This document shows positions 1-8,565 of a stretch of 64,000 nt of DNA, one piece after another. A program made the translations under genes and the position numbers. This DNA is from Lientehia sp934351765 (GTDB lineage: Bacteria > Bacillota > Clostridia > Lachnospirales > Lachnospiraceae). Under the pieces are notes generated by a model, which was not told the DNA's origin, did no database searches, and saw nothing but the letters and a program-made list of their open reading frames with translations. How positions within the stretch are numbered: position 1 is the stretch's first letter; every line of letters starts with the position of its first letter. Location: assembly GCF_052118925.1 (NCBI RefSeq), contig NZ_JBQKGG010000001.1, forward strand, positions 62,001 through 126,000, read 5' to 3'.

Positions 1-1
1 G

Positions 2-832
2 GGAACCGATTTCATCGAAGACTTTCTTTCGGATACAAAAACCGGTTACTCTGTTCATTATGCCAGTGCGGCAGTCATGATGTTCCGATATTACGGGATC
101 CCCGCGCGGTATGTGGAGGGCTGTCTGATCACGCCGGAGGATGCACGTTCCATGAAAGCAGGAGAATGGTATGATCTGGATGACAGTCATGCACATGCCT
201 GGGCAGAGTATTACCAGGATGGGGTCGGATGGCTTCCCTTTGAGGTGACACCGGCCTATATGAATGTGATGGAGCAGACACAGGACTATCAGGATATCTC
301 CGGCATGGTGCCGGAGGGCAGTCAGGTAGAGGAGGATCAGCAGGAGGAAACGCCGCAGGATTCCGCGGCACAGGAGACGCCGGGCTTTGACTGGCTGCTT
401 CTGATCGAGATCCTGTTACTTGTGCTCCTGGTTCTTGTAATGCTTCTGATCCTCGGCTTTTTTGTCTGGATCATCTGGAAGCGGCAGAAGAGCCGGAAAG
501 AAATCCGGCTGTTTGCGCATGAGGACTGTGCCCTGGCGGTGCGCCATATTTTTAATTATGTCATGAACATTCTGGCGGTTTCCGGACTTCCGGATGAGCA
601 TGTTTCTTTGTATGATTACCGGAAACAGGTGGAAAAGCTGTTCGGAGCGGAGACGGCAGCACAGTATGAGGAAAGCGTTGCACTGCGGCAGAAGGCTGTG
701 TACAGCGGTGGGACCTCCGATGAGCAGGACCGGAAGATTCTTCTGCGCTTCAAGGATCAGCTCTGGAAGCAGGTGTATGAGAATGGAACCAGACTGCAGA
801 AGCTTCGATTAACCTATATTTATTTCCTGTAA
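2..832 (+). CDS. transglutaminase-like membrane protein, 3' part (5' end outside window)
   Basis: The frame is open from the first bases, so the gene starts upstream; about 276 residues are visible. A transglutaminase-like core is followed by an acidic Q/E-rich linker, one long membrane span (positions about 386-490) and a cytoplasmic tail of about 115 residues, an order like that of TgpA/DUF4129-type proteins. The core shows HYASA, GIPARYVEG and HAHAWAEYY, the last carrying the usual catalytic His, then GWLPFEVTPAY. At the place where the family normally has the catalytic Cys (GYC-x-HFASA) the sequence reads GYSVHYASA (codon tct at about 68), so activity is uncertain. In Clostridia such genes usually follow MoxR-type ATPase and DUF58 genes, which would lie upstream. 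The giant surface protein follows after 62 bases. Confidence 0.75.
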   Translation, partial: GTDFIEDFLSDTKTGYSVHYASAAVMMFRYYGIPARYVEGCLITPEDARSMKAGEWYDLDDSHAHAWAEYYQDGVGWLPFEVTPAYMNVMEQTQDYQDISGMVPEGSQVEEDQQEETPQDSAAQETPGFDWLLLIEILLLVLLVLVMLLILGFFVWIIWKRQKSRKEIRLFAHEDCALAVRHIFNYVMNILAVSGLPDEHVSLYDYRKQVEKLFGAETAAQYEESVALRQKAVYSGGTSDEQDRKILLRFKDQLWKQVYENGTRLQKLRLTYIYFL

Positions 833-894
833 CACGGCGGACGGTGCAGAAAATCCGGCAGCATGAAAATCAGGACAGACAAGAGGAGTCAGGC

Positions 895-3800
895 ATGAGA
901 GAGCGTAAAATACAAGGTCGAAAACAGAAGAGAGGAATCCGGGCAGCGGCCTGGTGTCTGGCCGTAATACTGTTACTTGGTGCGGCGCTTACGCCGGTCG
1001 GAACCGTCTTTGCAGCGCCGCCTGGCGGGATCTGGGACGGAGAATCCGTCAGTATGCCGAAGACGGATGAGAACGGAACCTTTCTTATCAGCACCGGAGC
1101 AGAGCTTGCATGGTTTGCCAAAGAGGTCAACAGCGGGAACGGACGGATCAATGCCAGACTGGAAAAAAACATTTATCTTAACAATTATAATACCAGATAT
1201 CTCTGGATGATGATCGGTGATACGACCGCACATCCATTCCGCGGAAGCTTCGACGGTAATGGAAAGCGGATCAATTATATGCGTGTACGGATCACCACGG
1301 ACGATATGAGCCGCCCCTATGGCGGTCTGTTCGGTGTCATTGACGGCGGCGTGGTAAAAGACCTGACAGTCATGGGAAGTGTGGAGCATGCGTTCGGTAA
1401 TTATGGAAAATTCGGGGCATATGACGAAACAGCCTGCGGAAGCGGTGCCATTGCCGGATATTTGAAAAACGGCCAGATCATCCGCTGCACCAATAAGACC
1501 ACAACGACTATGGAGGGGGAAACCATGAACCGCAATGCCGGCGGAATCGTCGGGCTTTGTAAGGGACAGGTGATCCGCTGCGTGAACCAGGGTGTGATCA
1601 CCACGCAGGTCCATATGGCACAGAATCAGATCGGCGGAATCGTCGGGCTGCTTTATGGTGAACAGGCACAGATTCTTTATTCCGTCAACAAAGGTGAGGT
1701 ACAGGGCTATTTCACCGTTGGAGGAATTGCCGGAGCAGTTAAGTACGGCGCAGAGATCCGAAACTGCTGTAACTACGGAACCATTGTGGGAAACAGTATC
1801 CTGGGTGGAATTGCCGGGAAGATCGGCGGAACAGGAACGGCCTCAGACGGAACGGCAAAGCAGTCGGTGATTTCCACAGTCTATAACCTGGGCTCCATCG
1901 AGGGCGGCGATATAACGAATTCTCCATCCCACATGGGAGGAATTGTCGGGGAAGCCGGGTATGATGACTGGAAAGAAGAGGAGCTTCCGCCCATGCCGGT
2001 GATCGAGACAGGCTATTCCACCGCAGTTTATGAAGGTACCGTGTTTGACATGCGGGGAGCGGTGATTGGATATTTCAAGAGCGGCACCGCAGGAAGACTG
2101 TATGGATTACAATACGGAAAGCTGCAGCCGATTGCCCTGAAGGATATCAAGGGCACAACGCTTTCGGGTGAGGTGGCGTTAAAGACGGAAGCCGACATGA
2201 AAAAAGCACTGTTTGTACGGAGGCTTGGAAATGCCTTTGCTTTACCGGATGGATCGGATACAGAAAATAACGGATATCCCCGGTTTGTATGGCAGGGGCA
2301 GACCTCGGAGCTGGCGAAGCAGGTTGATGAGGCACTTTTAGAGCTGAAGGGCTGGCTCAGTGAGGAAAACCGGGCAAAATACGGGACGGCCTATCAGGAG
2401 CTGGAACGGATCGTAGCCTCTTATGAAGAAAAGCTCAGTCTGATCGACAGCGAAAAGGCACTGGAGGAACTGATGAAGAGCGCCAGAGAGGAGCTTTCCG
2501 CGGTGAAGCCAGGCTCACAGGTGGATTCGGAACTGGCAGAAGCCATTGACCAGGGAATTACGGCACTGGAGGAGTATCGGGACAGTCTTTTAGAAGCACA
2601 TGAGGATCTTAAGGAAGAACAGAAAAAGGAACTGGACTTCTATGTAACAGATTACAGCGGACAGCTTCAGAATGCGAAGGATTCAGATGAAGTAAAGCGC
2701 CTTGTCCGGAATGGAAAAGATGATATGGATGCTTATATTGCGGCCTGTGAGGAGGCAAAGCGGATCGAGGAGGTCCGCCGCAATGCGGTGAATGCCCTGA
2801 ATGCGTATCGAACCGAACCGCAGGAGGAGCCATGGGCAGCTCAGATCGCAGCGGCAAGGAGCACCGGAATCGAAAAAATCCGGGCGGCGGAATCCGTTTC
2901 CGGGATCACGGAGGCTCTGAATGAAGCCAGGGAAATGATCGACCGGATTCTGGAGCAGATCCCCGATGAGGACGCATGGGACGGAGAGACAAAAACGGAG
3001 CCGAAGTCCGATGACAAGGGCGTTTATCAGATCACCTCCGGTGCGGAGCTGGCATGGTTTGCGGAGCTGGTAAATAAAAGCGGAAGCCGGACGAAGTTTC
3101 AGGCGGTTCTCTGTAATGATATTAACCTGGGAAATCAGGAATGGACCCCCATCGGAATGAAGAAGAACGTGTATCGGGGCAGCTTCGATGGCGGAGGCTA
3201 TAAAATCCGTGGTCTGCTTGTAACAGAAGCTGAGAATTATGCCGGACTGTTCGGAATCGTATACGGAGATGAGAAGGATTCCATCCGGAATCTGACCGTG
3301 GCGGGAACGGTGAACTGCTCCAACCGTGTCCAGTATGCCGGAGGACTGATCGGTTATATTTACGGAAAAAACGATGGACAGCGTCCCAGTGTGCAGGACT
3401 GTCACAATGAAGCCTCGGTGACAGTCCGGGAGGTTCGGATCAGTTCCTCTGCCATTGGAGGTATCGCCGGCCGGGCGGAATTCACCTGGTTCCGGAACTG
3501 CTCCAATACCGGAACCGTCTCCTTTCCAACGGAGGGAAAGGGCGGGATCCATTATTATGCCGGAGGTCTGATCGGAAGCACCGGTCTCAGTATAAGCCTT
3601 CGCCGTTCCTATAACAGCGGATCGGTGCAGGCAGATTCCAGTGCCGGGGGACTGGTCGGAAAGCTGGCAGGCTCCGGAGCGAAGGTGACCTCCTGTTATA
3701 ACAGCGGTGAGGTGAAAAGCAAGCGTTATGCCGGAGGTCTGGTCGGACAGATCGGCAGTGAGGCAGCAGGAAGTCAGGTGAGCTGGTGCTATAACTGCGG

Positions 3801-5901
3801 ACCGATCAACTTAAATATCAACGGCAGATATATGGGAGCCATTTTCGGAGGCATGGAAGCCGGAGATTATGAAAACCTGTTTGCATTAAAACGGACCGAT
3901 CAGCCAGACCGTGCCATGGTCGGATATTCAGCTGATTTTACATCCCCAGGCTATTTCCTGTCGGCTTCGGAGCTGCAAAGTGATGAGTATTTAAACAGCT
4001 TAAACGGTGGAGGAAATCATTTTATCCATGATTATCTCGGCTTTCAGAGCGGCTATCCGATCCTTTCCTGGCAGCTTACCCTGGAGGATCTGAAAACGGG
4101 AGCTGTTTCAGAGCTGGAGAGCTTTGTCTCGGAAGAGGATTATGAGCCGGAAAACTGGGCGCTTGTCAAACAGGAGATCGAAGCCGGATCAGAACGGATC
4201 CGGGCCGGATCCACCATGGACGAGGTAAGCGCGATTTTAACAGAAACAAAAGAAGCGATTTATCAGATTGAATCCAAGGCAGATGCGGAGGCGCGGAAGC
4301 TGAAAGAAGAGAAAGAAGCCGCTCTTTCCCTGCTGGAGCATTATGTGGATCCGGAGCAGTATCGGGAAGAAGAGCAGATGAAGCTGGAAACCTATCTGGC
4401 GGATGCAAGAAAGCTTATTGCAGCGGCAGAAACCAGGGATGAGGTGGCGCGTCATCTGAGGGAAACAAAAGAAAATATCGATGCCCTGCCAACGGCTTCC
4501 CAGTATCAGTATGCGGCGGACAAAGCGGCGGCGGCACAGACCGACAGCTATATTCGGAACATCGGAGATGTGGTGCTGGCAGCTTATGTAAAGACGGCGA
4601 TCCGGATCGCCAGAGCATCCTATGATGGCCTGACGGACGCACAGAAAGAGCTGGTGGAGCATTATCAGACGTTACTGGACGCGGAGGAGGCATATCGAAA
4701 GCTGGAAGAGGAATTCCAGGTTACGGATGAAGACATCGAGCTGGCAAAGCAGGTAGATGCCCTGATTGCAGCCATCGGGGAAGTAACGCCGGAAAGCGAA
4801 GAAGCGATCCATAAGGCGCGGCTGGCCTATGATTCCCTTACCGAAGCACAGAAGCGGTTAGTGGAAAGTCCGGAAATACTGTTCCAGGCGGAGGAAGCCT
4901 ATGATCATCTGCGGGCGGCAGAGGTTTCGGCCGTAATCGCGTCTATGGGTATGATCACGCTGGACAGACGGGAAGTGATCGAGCATGCTCAGAGCCTGTA
5001 TGACAGTCTGACGGAAACGCAGAAATCCTATGTTACGGACTATCCGGTGCTGGCAGCGGCAGTGGAGCGGTTCAAGGATCTGACTGCGGCTGCTCCGGTG
5101 GAAAAACTGATCGCATCCATCGGAGAAGTGACCTTAAACAGCCAGGCGGCCATTGAGCAGGCAATCCTGGCCTACAATGCACTGACCGGGAATCAGCAGG
5201 CTCTTGTATCAAATTATGGCATACTGGAACAGGCAGCGGCAGCCTTTGACCGCTTATCGGCAGTTGCCGATGTTATCCTGAAAATTGACCGGATCGGTGC
5301 CGTGAGCAGTGCAAGCGGCGGAGCAATCCAGGAGGCCAGAGCAGCCTATGATGCGCTGGATGCAGAGCAGAAAGCACAGGTCACCAATTATGGGGTGCTG
5401 GAGCAGGCAGAAGCCGCTTATCGGGCATTGACTGCACCGGAGCCTGATCTGGATCAGGGCGGCGGCTATCATACCGGCGGAGCAGGCGGAAATGCCGGAA
5501 GGGGAGAAACGAACGGAGAACTTCATACCGGAGGTGCCGGGGCAGCTGAGGCAGCAGCGGGCACGGAAAGCGAAGCCCTTGCGGATGATCCGCAGCTGCT
5601 TCTGGAAGAACTGCTGGAGCAGATCGTGGACGCAGGGGAGCAGGGAGTACTGTTGACAGAGGATGTTTATGACGAAGCGGCAGACGGGATTCCGGCAGAG
5701 GCAGAAACAGAAGCGGAAGATCCGTTAGCCGGACAGGTATCTGTCGAAGAAGAACGGCGCACATTATTAAAAGCCTCCAGAAAACGGACGGTTCGGCTTC
5801 TGGGAATCCTTCTCGCCGCCTCCGGAACCGTGGCTGTGTTCCTGGTGGGAACTGCCGTTGCTTCCGCAAAGAAACGGAAAGAGAAACGGGTACGGTATTA
5901 A
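895..5901 (+). CDS. giant GLUG-repeat surface protein with helical repeats and C-terminal membrane anchor
   Basis: This is a 1668-residue exported protein of unknown function. I chose ATG 895 because AGAGGAG lies 7 bases upstream; a GTG at 844 is in frame but lacks a good RBS. Residues 1-41 form a signal peptide (cleavage likely near TVFA-APP). Two homologous blocks, each opening with a WDGE...GAELAWFA motif (from about residues 47 and 695), carry GLUG-type repeats (GGIVG, GGIAG, GGLIG). A helical, charged segment lies between them. Residues about 1219-1512 are five repeats of about 55 residues with AYDSLTEAQKRLV-like cores. A Gly-rich linker with two HTGGAG units and an acidic stretch follow. 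The C-terminus is a membrane span and KKRKEKRVRY, with no LPXTG motif. GLUG domains are associated with adhesins and proteases; an adhesion or matrix role is inference. Confidence 0.8.
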   Translation: MRERKIQGRKQKRGIRAAAWCLAVILLLGAALTPVGTVFAAPPGGIWDGESVSMPKTDENGTFLISTGAELAWFAKEVNSGNGRINARLEKNIYLNNYNTRYLWMMIGDTTAHPFRGSFDGNGKRINYMRVRITTDDMSRPYGGLFGVIDGGVVKDLTVMGSVEHAFGNYGKFGAYDETACGSGAIAGYLKNGQIIRCTNKTTTTMEGETMNRNAGGIVGLCKGQVIRCVNQGVITTQVHMAQNQIGGIVGLLYGEQAQILYSVNKGEVQGYFTVGGIAGAVKYGAEIRNCCNYGTIVGNSILGGIAGKIGGTGTASDGTAKQSVISTVYNLGSIEGGDITNSPSHMGGIVGEAGYDDWKEEELPPMPVIETGYSTAVYEGTVFDMRGAVIGYFKSGTAGRLYGLQYGKLQPIALKDIKGTTLSGEVALKTEADMKKALFVRRLGNAFALPDGSDTENNGYPRFVWQGQTSELAKQVDEALLELKGWLSEENRAKYGTAYQELERIVASYEEKLSLIDSEKALEELMKSAREELSAVKPGSQVDSELAEAIDQGITALEEYRDSLLEAHEDLKEEQKKELDFYVTDYSGQLQNAKDSDEVKRLVRNGKDDMDAYIAACEEAKRIEEVRRNAVNALNAYRTEPQEEPWAAQIAAARSTGIEKIRAAESVSGITEALNEAREMIDRILEQIPDEDAWDGETKTEPKSDDKGVYQITSGAELAWFAELVNKSGSRTKFQAVLCNDINLGNQEWTPIGMKKNVYRGSFDGGGYKIRGLLVTEAENYAGLFGIVYGDEKDSIRNLTVAGTVNCSNRVQYAGGLIGYIYGKNDGQRPSVQDCHNEASVTVREVRISSSAIGGIAGRAEFTWFRNCSNTGTVSFPTEGKGGIHYYAGGLIGSTGLSISLRRSYNSGSVQADSSAGGLVGKLAGSGAKVTSCYNSGEVKSKRYAGGLVGQIGSEAAGSQVSWCYNCGPINLNINGRYMGAIFGGMEAGDYENLFALKRTDQPDRAMVGYSADFTSPGYFLSASELQSDEYLNSLNGGGNHFIHDYLGFQSGYPILSWQLTLEDLKTGAVSELESFVSEEDYEPENWALVKQEIEAGSERIRAGSTMDEVSAILTETKEAIYQIESKADAEARKLKEEKEAALSLLEHYVDPEQYREEEQMKLETYLADARKLIAAAETRDEVARHLRETKENIDALPTASQYQYAADKAAAAQTDSYIRNIGDVVLAAYVKTAIRIARASYDGLTDAQKELVEHYQTLLDAEEAYRKLEEEFQVTDEDIELAKQVDALIAAIGEVTPESEEAIHKARLAYDSLTEAQKRLVESPEILFQAEEAYDHLRAAEVSAVIASMGMITLDRREVIEHAQSLYDSLTETQKSYVTDYPVLAAAVERFKDLTAAAPVEKLIASIGEVTLNSQAAIEQAILAYNALTGNQQALVSNYGILEQAAAAFDRLSAVADVILKIDRIGAVSSASGGAIQEARAAYDALDAEQKAQVTNYGVLEQAEAAYRALTAPEPDLDQGGGYHTGGAGGNAGRGETNGELHTGGAGAAEAAAGTESEALADDPQLLLEELLEQIVDAGEQGVLLTEDVYDEAADGIPAEAETEAEDPLAGQVSVEEERRTLLKASRKRTVRLLGILLAASGTVAVFLVGTAVASAKKRKEKRVRY

Positions 5902-5967
5902 AGGGAGACAGAATGGTTCACTGGCCTTGATGTTTGGAAAGAAAAATGGGAATATAGAATTGAACTG

Positions 5968-6012
5968 AAAAACCGGGGAGTAAGATGGTTTCTATCTTAT
6001 CCCCCGGTTTTT
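5968..6012. terminator. bidirectional terminator hairpin between convergent genes
   Basis: An inverted repeat with arms 5968-5986 and 5993-6012 pairs AAAAACCGGGG and a TAAGAT-type segment with its complement. A runs on the left and T runs on the right let it work on both strands. It separates the surface protein gene (+) from the nucleotidyltransferase-like gene (-). Confidence 0.8.
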
Positions 6013-6080
6013 ATACTCGGAAAAGGGCGCATGGTTCGAATGATGAAAGTTATTTCAATAAAAGTGTCCGGTTCATATAC

Positions 6081-6893
6081 CTAGTCATAATATCCGTTAT
6101 GCTGGCATACCTGATGGATCGTTTCGGCGAAAATGGATCTTGATTTTTTATGCTCGTCGGTATTGGTATTCTTTTTGTCCAGGTAAAGATTCCGGACATC
6201 CGACCATAACCTCTTGTTTTTTTTGCAAAAGTCAATTTTTTTCGGTAACTGGCCGAAGCCTTCGGGCTGATATTTCCATGAATAATTGTTTTGTTTTTTA
6301 TTATAATGAATATACTGCTGCCTCCCGTCATCGGACTGGCGCACGATACAGAAGTCACAGCTATGAAGAATGCGGGCGTTTTTCTGATCTTTTACCTTAA
6401 TTGTAAGAACACGGGTGGAGTCTTCGGCATAATCATATCCCTCATTGACGCCTCTGTCGAGTCCACAAAAATAGTCACAAGGAGTGTATTGTCTGTGAGG
6501 ATAAGAACCGATGAGAGAATGTATACCTACGCCGCCAACAATAATAGTGGAGCCACCCGAGTGATCATAAGAAAAGATACTAGGACGATGTATATCGTTA
6601 GAAACAGAATGGCATGGATGCGTAATGTTATCAAGACCGTTGCGCAGAATATCTCTAATTTGCTTTGGCGAATATTGTTCATCAGGATCATTTACTTCAA
6701 GATTTACATCAAAATCAAAACCGACATTGGTGTTTCGGTCACGTGTTATCATGTTTCTCTGACTGCTGCCGACAAAATGATATTGAAACGTGAACCTGTC
6801 TCTGACTTGCTCCTGCAACTTCTGAATGATGTTCAATAATTCCTGTTTCACGGAGAACCACTCAGACTTTAATACATACTCAAACCTGTGCAT
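6081..6893 (-). CDS. nucleotidyltransferase-fold protein, function unknown
   Basis: This 270-residue protein has the polymerase-beta-type nucleotidyltransferase signature: G42-S43-S44, then GFDFDV with D60 and D62, and a third acidic site D180 in ILHSCDF. The second half contains STRVLTIKVKD and SRSIFAE, which I recall from small conserved Firmicutes proteins of unknown function. Between the two halves, residues about 93-148 are Gly/His/Cys/Tyr-rich and look like an insert (from memory, not aligned). The start has a clear RBS (AAGGAGA) on the minus strand. The gene is visibly richer in A+T than its neighbours, which suggests transfer. It has its own promoter and no effector gene beside it, so nothing ties it to CBASS or toxin-antitoxin function. 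The substrate cannot be told. Confidence 0.7.
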   Translation of the reverse strand: MHRFEYVLKSEWFSVKQELLNIIQKLQEQVRDRFTFQYHFVGSSQRNMITRDRNTNVGFDFDVNLEVNDPDEQYSPKQIRDILRNGLDNITHPCHSVSNDIHRPSIFSYDHSGGSTIIVGGVGIHSLIGSYPHRQYTPCDYFCGLDRGVNEGYDYAEDSTRVLTIKVKDQKNARILHSCDFCIVRQSDDGRQQYIHYNKKQNNYSWKYQPEGFGQLPKKIDFCKKNKRLWSDVRNLYLDKKNTNTDEHKKSRSIFAETIHQVCQHNGYYD

Positions 6894-6923
6894 AATGATC
6901 TCCTTTTATCCCAAGCCGCTCAA

Positions 6924-6943
6924 TTAGATTTTCATCAATCTAA
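6924..6943. promoter_or_regulatory. operator-like inverted repeat
   Basis: TTAGATT (6924-6930) and AATCTAA (6937-6943) are perfect 7-bp arms around a 6-base spacer. The palindrome lies just downstream of the minus-strand -10 box, at about the transcription start of the nucleotidyltransferase-like gene. A repressor bound there would block transcription. No regulator gene is adjacent. Confidence 0.45.
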
Positions 6944-6951
6944 ATCGTTAT

Positions 6952-6980
6952 AATATACATGAAGTCCAGGATATTGTCAA
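6952..6980 (-). promoter_or_regulatory. sigma-A promoter of the nucleotidyltransferase-like gene
   Basis: Read on the minus strand, TTGACA (6975-6980) is followed by a 17-base spacer and TATATT (6952-6957). The -35 box is a perfect match. Transcription would start near 6945, leaving a leader of about 50 bases. Confidence 0.7.
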
Positions 6981-7006
6981 TTGGTTTTCGATAAAATTCT
7001 TTGGGG

Positions 7007-7047
7007 TATGCCGGTTGGCTGGTTTGGATGGTCTGCAAAAGGCAATT
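7007..7047 (+). repeat. dispersed ~40-bp motif, copy 1
   Basis: The core GCCGGTTGGCTGG, followed by a TGGRTGG segment and GCAAAAGG, recurs at 59687-59727 (+) and, in reverse, at 25634-25674. This copy sits in the 307-base gap between the divergent nucleotidyltransferase-like and PAS genes. That gap otherwise holds the two promoters and the operator-like palindrome. Confidence 0.5.
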
Positions 7048-7099
7048 CCCAAGCAACGATATGCCGGGGTAAATGGATCTGTGAGATAGAAAAATAATA

Positions 7100-7128
7100 A
7101 TGACGCTGTCTGTCGCCTGTGCTATACT
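7100..7128 (+). promoter_or_regulatory. probable promoter of the PAS gene
   Basis: ATGACG (7100-7105), a 17-base spacer and TATACT (7123-7128) resemble a sigma-A promoter. It is the only good candidate before the PAS gene. Confidence 0.5.
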
Positions 7129-7200
7129 ACTTTCAGTGATACGCACTTGTGTTTGAGCATAACGGTTTTGAACTGTATTCTATATCAGGAGGTATATCTC

Positions 7201-7575
7201 ATGGACTTAAATCCTTTTTTCAAAAGTGTACTGGAGCAGGATCATGCGGCGGTGGTGCTCTGTGACCTGTCTCATACCATTCTTTATATGAATCCGGCGG
7301 CAGTCCGCCAGTATGAGAACTACGGAGGTGCGTTGCTGGTCGGAAAGAATCTGTGCGGCTGCCATAACCCGGCATCGGTTAAGCGGATCGAACAGGTCCT
7401 CGCCTGGTTTTCTGAAGCTCCGGAACATAATCAGATTTATATTCACCACAGTGAAAAGAAAAACCGGGACGATTACATGATCGCTCTCCGTGACGAAGAC
7501 GGAACTCTCATCGGATATTATGAAAAGCACGAATACCGTGATCCGGAAACAGAACCGGTGTACGTTTTTTGCTGA
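7201..7575 (+). CDS. small single-domain PAS protein
   Basis: This 124-residue protein is essentially one PAS-like sensor domain. AVVLCDLSHTILYMNPAA near the N-terminus is the typical PAS start, and the C-terminal half ends in RDEDGTLIGYYEKH, the usual closing strands. There is no output domain, so it may act by binding a partner or ligand; Cys residues in CGCHN are possible ligands. I took ATG 7201 because AGGAGG lies 8-13 bases upstream; an earlier in-frame start at 7147 lacks an RBS. The gene is monocistronic and followed by a hairpin. The ligand and pathway are unknown. Confidence 0.7.
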   Translation: MDLNPFFKSVLEQDHAAVVLCDLSHTILYMNPAAVRQYENYGGALLVGKNLCGCHNPASVKRIEQVLAWFSEAPEHNQIYIHHSEKKNRDDYMIALRDEDGTLIGYYEKHEYRDPETEPVYVFC

Positions 7576-7588
7576 GAATAACGGAACC

Positions 7589-7612
7589 AAGCCCCGGGAA
7601 ATCCCGGGGCTT
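7589..7612 (+). terminator. G+C-rich hairpin after the PAS gene
   Basis: AAGCCCCGGGA and TCCCGGGGCTT form a perfect 11-bp stem with a 2-base gap. The following bases are only weakly T-rich, so it is a likely but not classic terminator. Further on lie a perfect palindrome GGTAAAATTTTACC (7632-7645) and a second imperfect stem (7652-7694) before the coaX stop. Confidence 0.6.
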
Positions 7613-7703
7613 GCACTTTCAGATCCTTTATGGTAAAATTTTACCGGTATCCGTTCGGGACACACACGCCTGCGTGGAACCTGTCTCCGAACAAAGAACC
7701 ATT

Positions 7704-8468
7704 CTATTGATTTTTGGAATAAATGATCCACAATCCCTTTAACAAAAGGCTGTCATCATAGATGATCTTATGACGGCAGTGCGGGATGATCGCTTTGGAA
7801 AGACCGCCGGTGGCGATGACCGTCGGAAGCTCGCCAAGCTCCGTGGCGAACCGGTCGATCATGCCGTCTAGCATGGCAGCGTTTCCGAATACGATTCCGC
7901 TGCGCATACAGTCGATGGTGTTTTTCCCGATGGCACGCTTCGGCGTTTCCAGACTGATGTTGTGAAGCTGAGCGGCACGCTGGGCCAGGGATTCCAGAGA
8001 AACACGGACACCGGGCATGATGGCGCCGCCGATGTAGTTGTGGTTTTTGTCCACACAGGTGATGGTGGTAGCGGTTCCCATGTCGATGACCACAAAGGGA
8101 GCCTTGTATTCCTTAATACCGGCAACGGCCGTAACCACCAGATCACTTCCGACCGTGGCAGGGTTGTCCATCTGGATATTCAGTCCGGTTTTCACACCGG
8201 GGCCGACCAGCAGGCAGGGTTTTCCGATGACCTTTTCCACAGAACGGCGGACGGTGTTGGAAATATTGGGAACCACAGAGGAGATGATCGCGCCCTCCAG
8301 CCCCTTTGGATTGATATGATACAGTTCCAGAATATTCTTAAAGGTAATGGCATATTCCAGGGTGGTCTGATCCGTGCTGGTGGAGATCCGCTCCACAAAG
8401 CAGGTTTCCTGTTCGTCGATGCAGCCGACTACGATGTTGGTATTTCCGATATCAATGGCAAGAATCAT
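7704..8468 (-). CDS. coaX: type III pantothenate kinase
   Basis: CoaX phosphorylates pantothenate, the first step of coenzyme A synthesis. The 254-residue protein starts MILAIDIGNTN, the phosphate-binding motif of the ASKHA fold. It also carries GPGVKTGLNI, VVIDMGTATT and GGAIMPGV, typical of type III kinases, which are not feedback-inhibited by CoA. I placed the start at 8468; the frame extends upstream to 8609 but only the later ATG is preceded by AAGGAC and aligns with the family. It is divergent from coaBC, which catalyses later steps, so both may be controlled from the 97-base gap. Confidence 0.93.
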   Translation of the reverse strand: MILAIDIGNTNIVVGCIDEQETCFVERISTSTDQTTLEYAITFKNILELYHINPKGLEGAIISSVVPNISNTVRRSVEKVIGKPCLLVGPGVKTGLNIQMDNPATVGSDLVVTAVAGIKEYKAPFVVIDMGTATTITCVDKNHNYIGGAIMPGVRVSLESLAQRAAQLHNISLETPKRAIGKNTIDCMRSGIVFGNAAMLDGMIDRFATELGELPTVIATGGLSKAIIPHCRHKIIYDDSLLLKGLWIIYSKNQ

Positions 8469-8511
8469 GGATAGGAAGTCCTTTCTTATAAAAGTTGATG
8501 AATCAGCCTTA

Positions 8512-8540
8512 ACTATAGCATGAATCGCCGGGCGGCGCAA
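8512..8540 (-). promoter_or_regulatory. probable coaX promoter
   Basis: On the minus strand, TTGCGC (8535-8540), a 17-base spacer and TATAGT (8512-8517) make a plausible sigma-A promoter about 45 bases before the coaX start. Confidence 0.45.
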
Positions 8541-8565
8541 GCAGTTGGCGGGATAGGAGAGAACC

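Noticed and set aside
2683..3552. 289-codon minus-strand frame inside the surface protein gene
   Set aside because: Shadow of the repeat-rich gene; no start signals or recognisable domain.
6081..6893. CBASS or toxin-antitoxin nucleotidyltransferase system
   Set aside because: No effector, ubiquitin-like or antitoxin gene is adjacent; the neighbours are a surface protein and a PAS protein.
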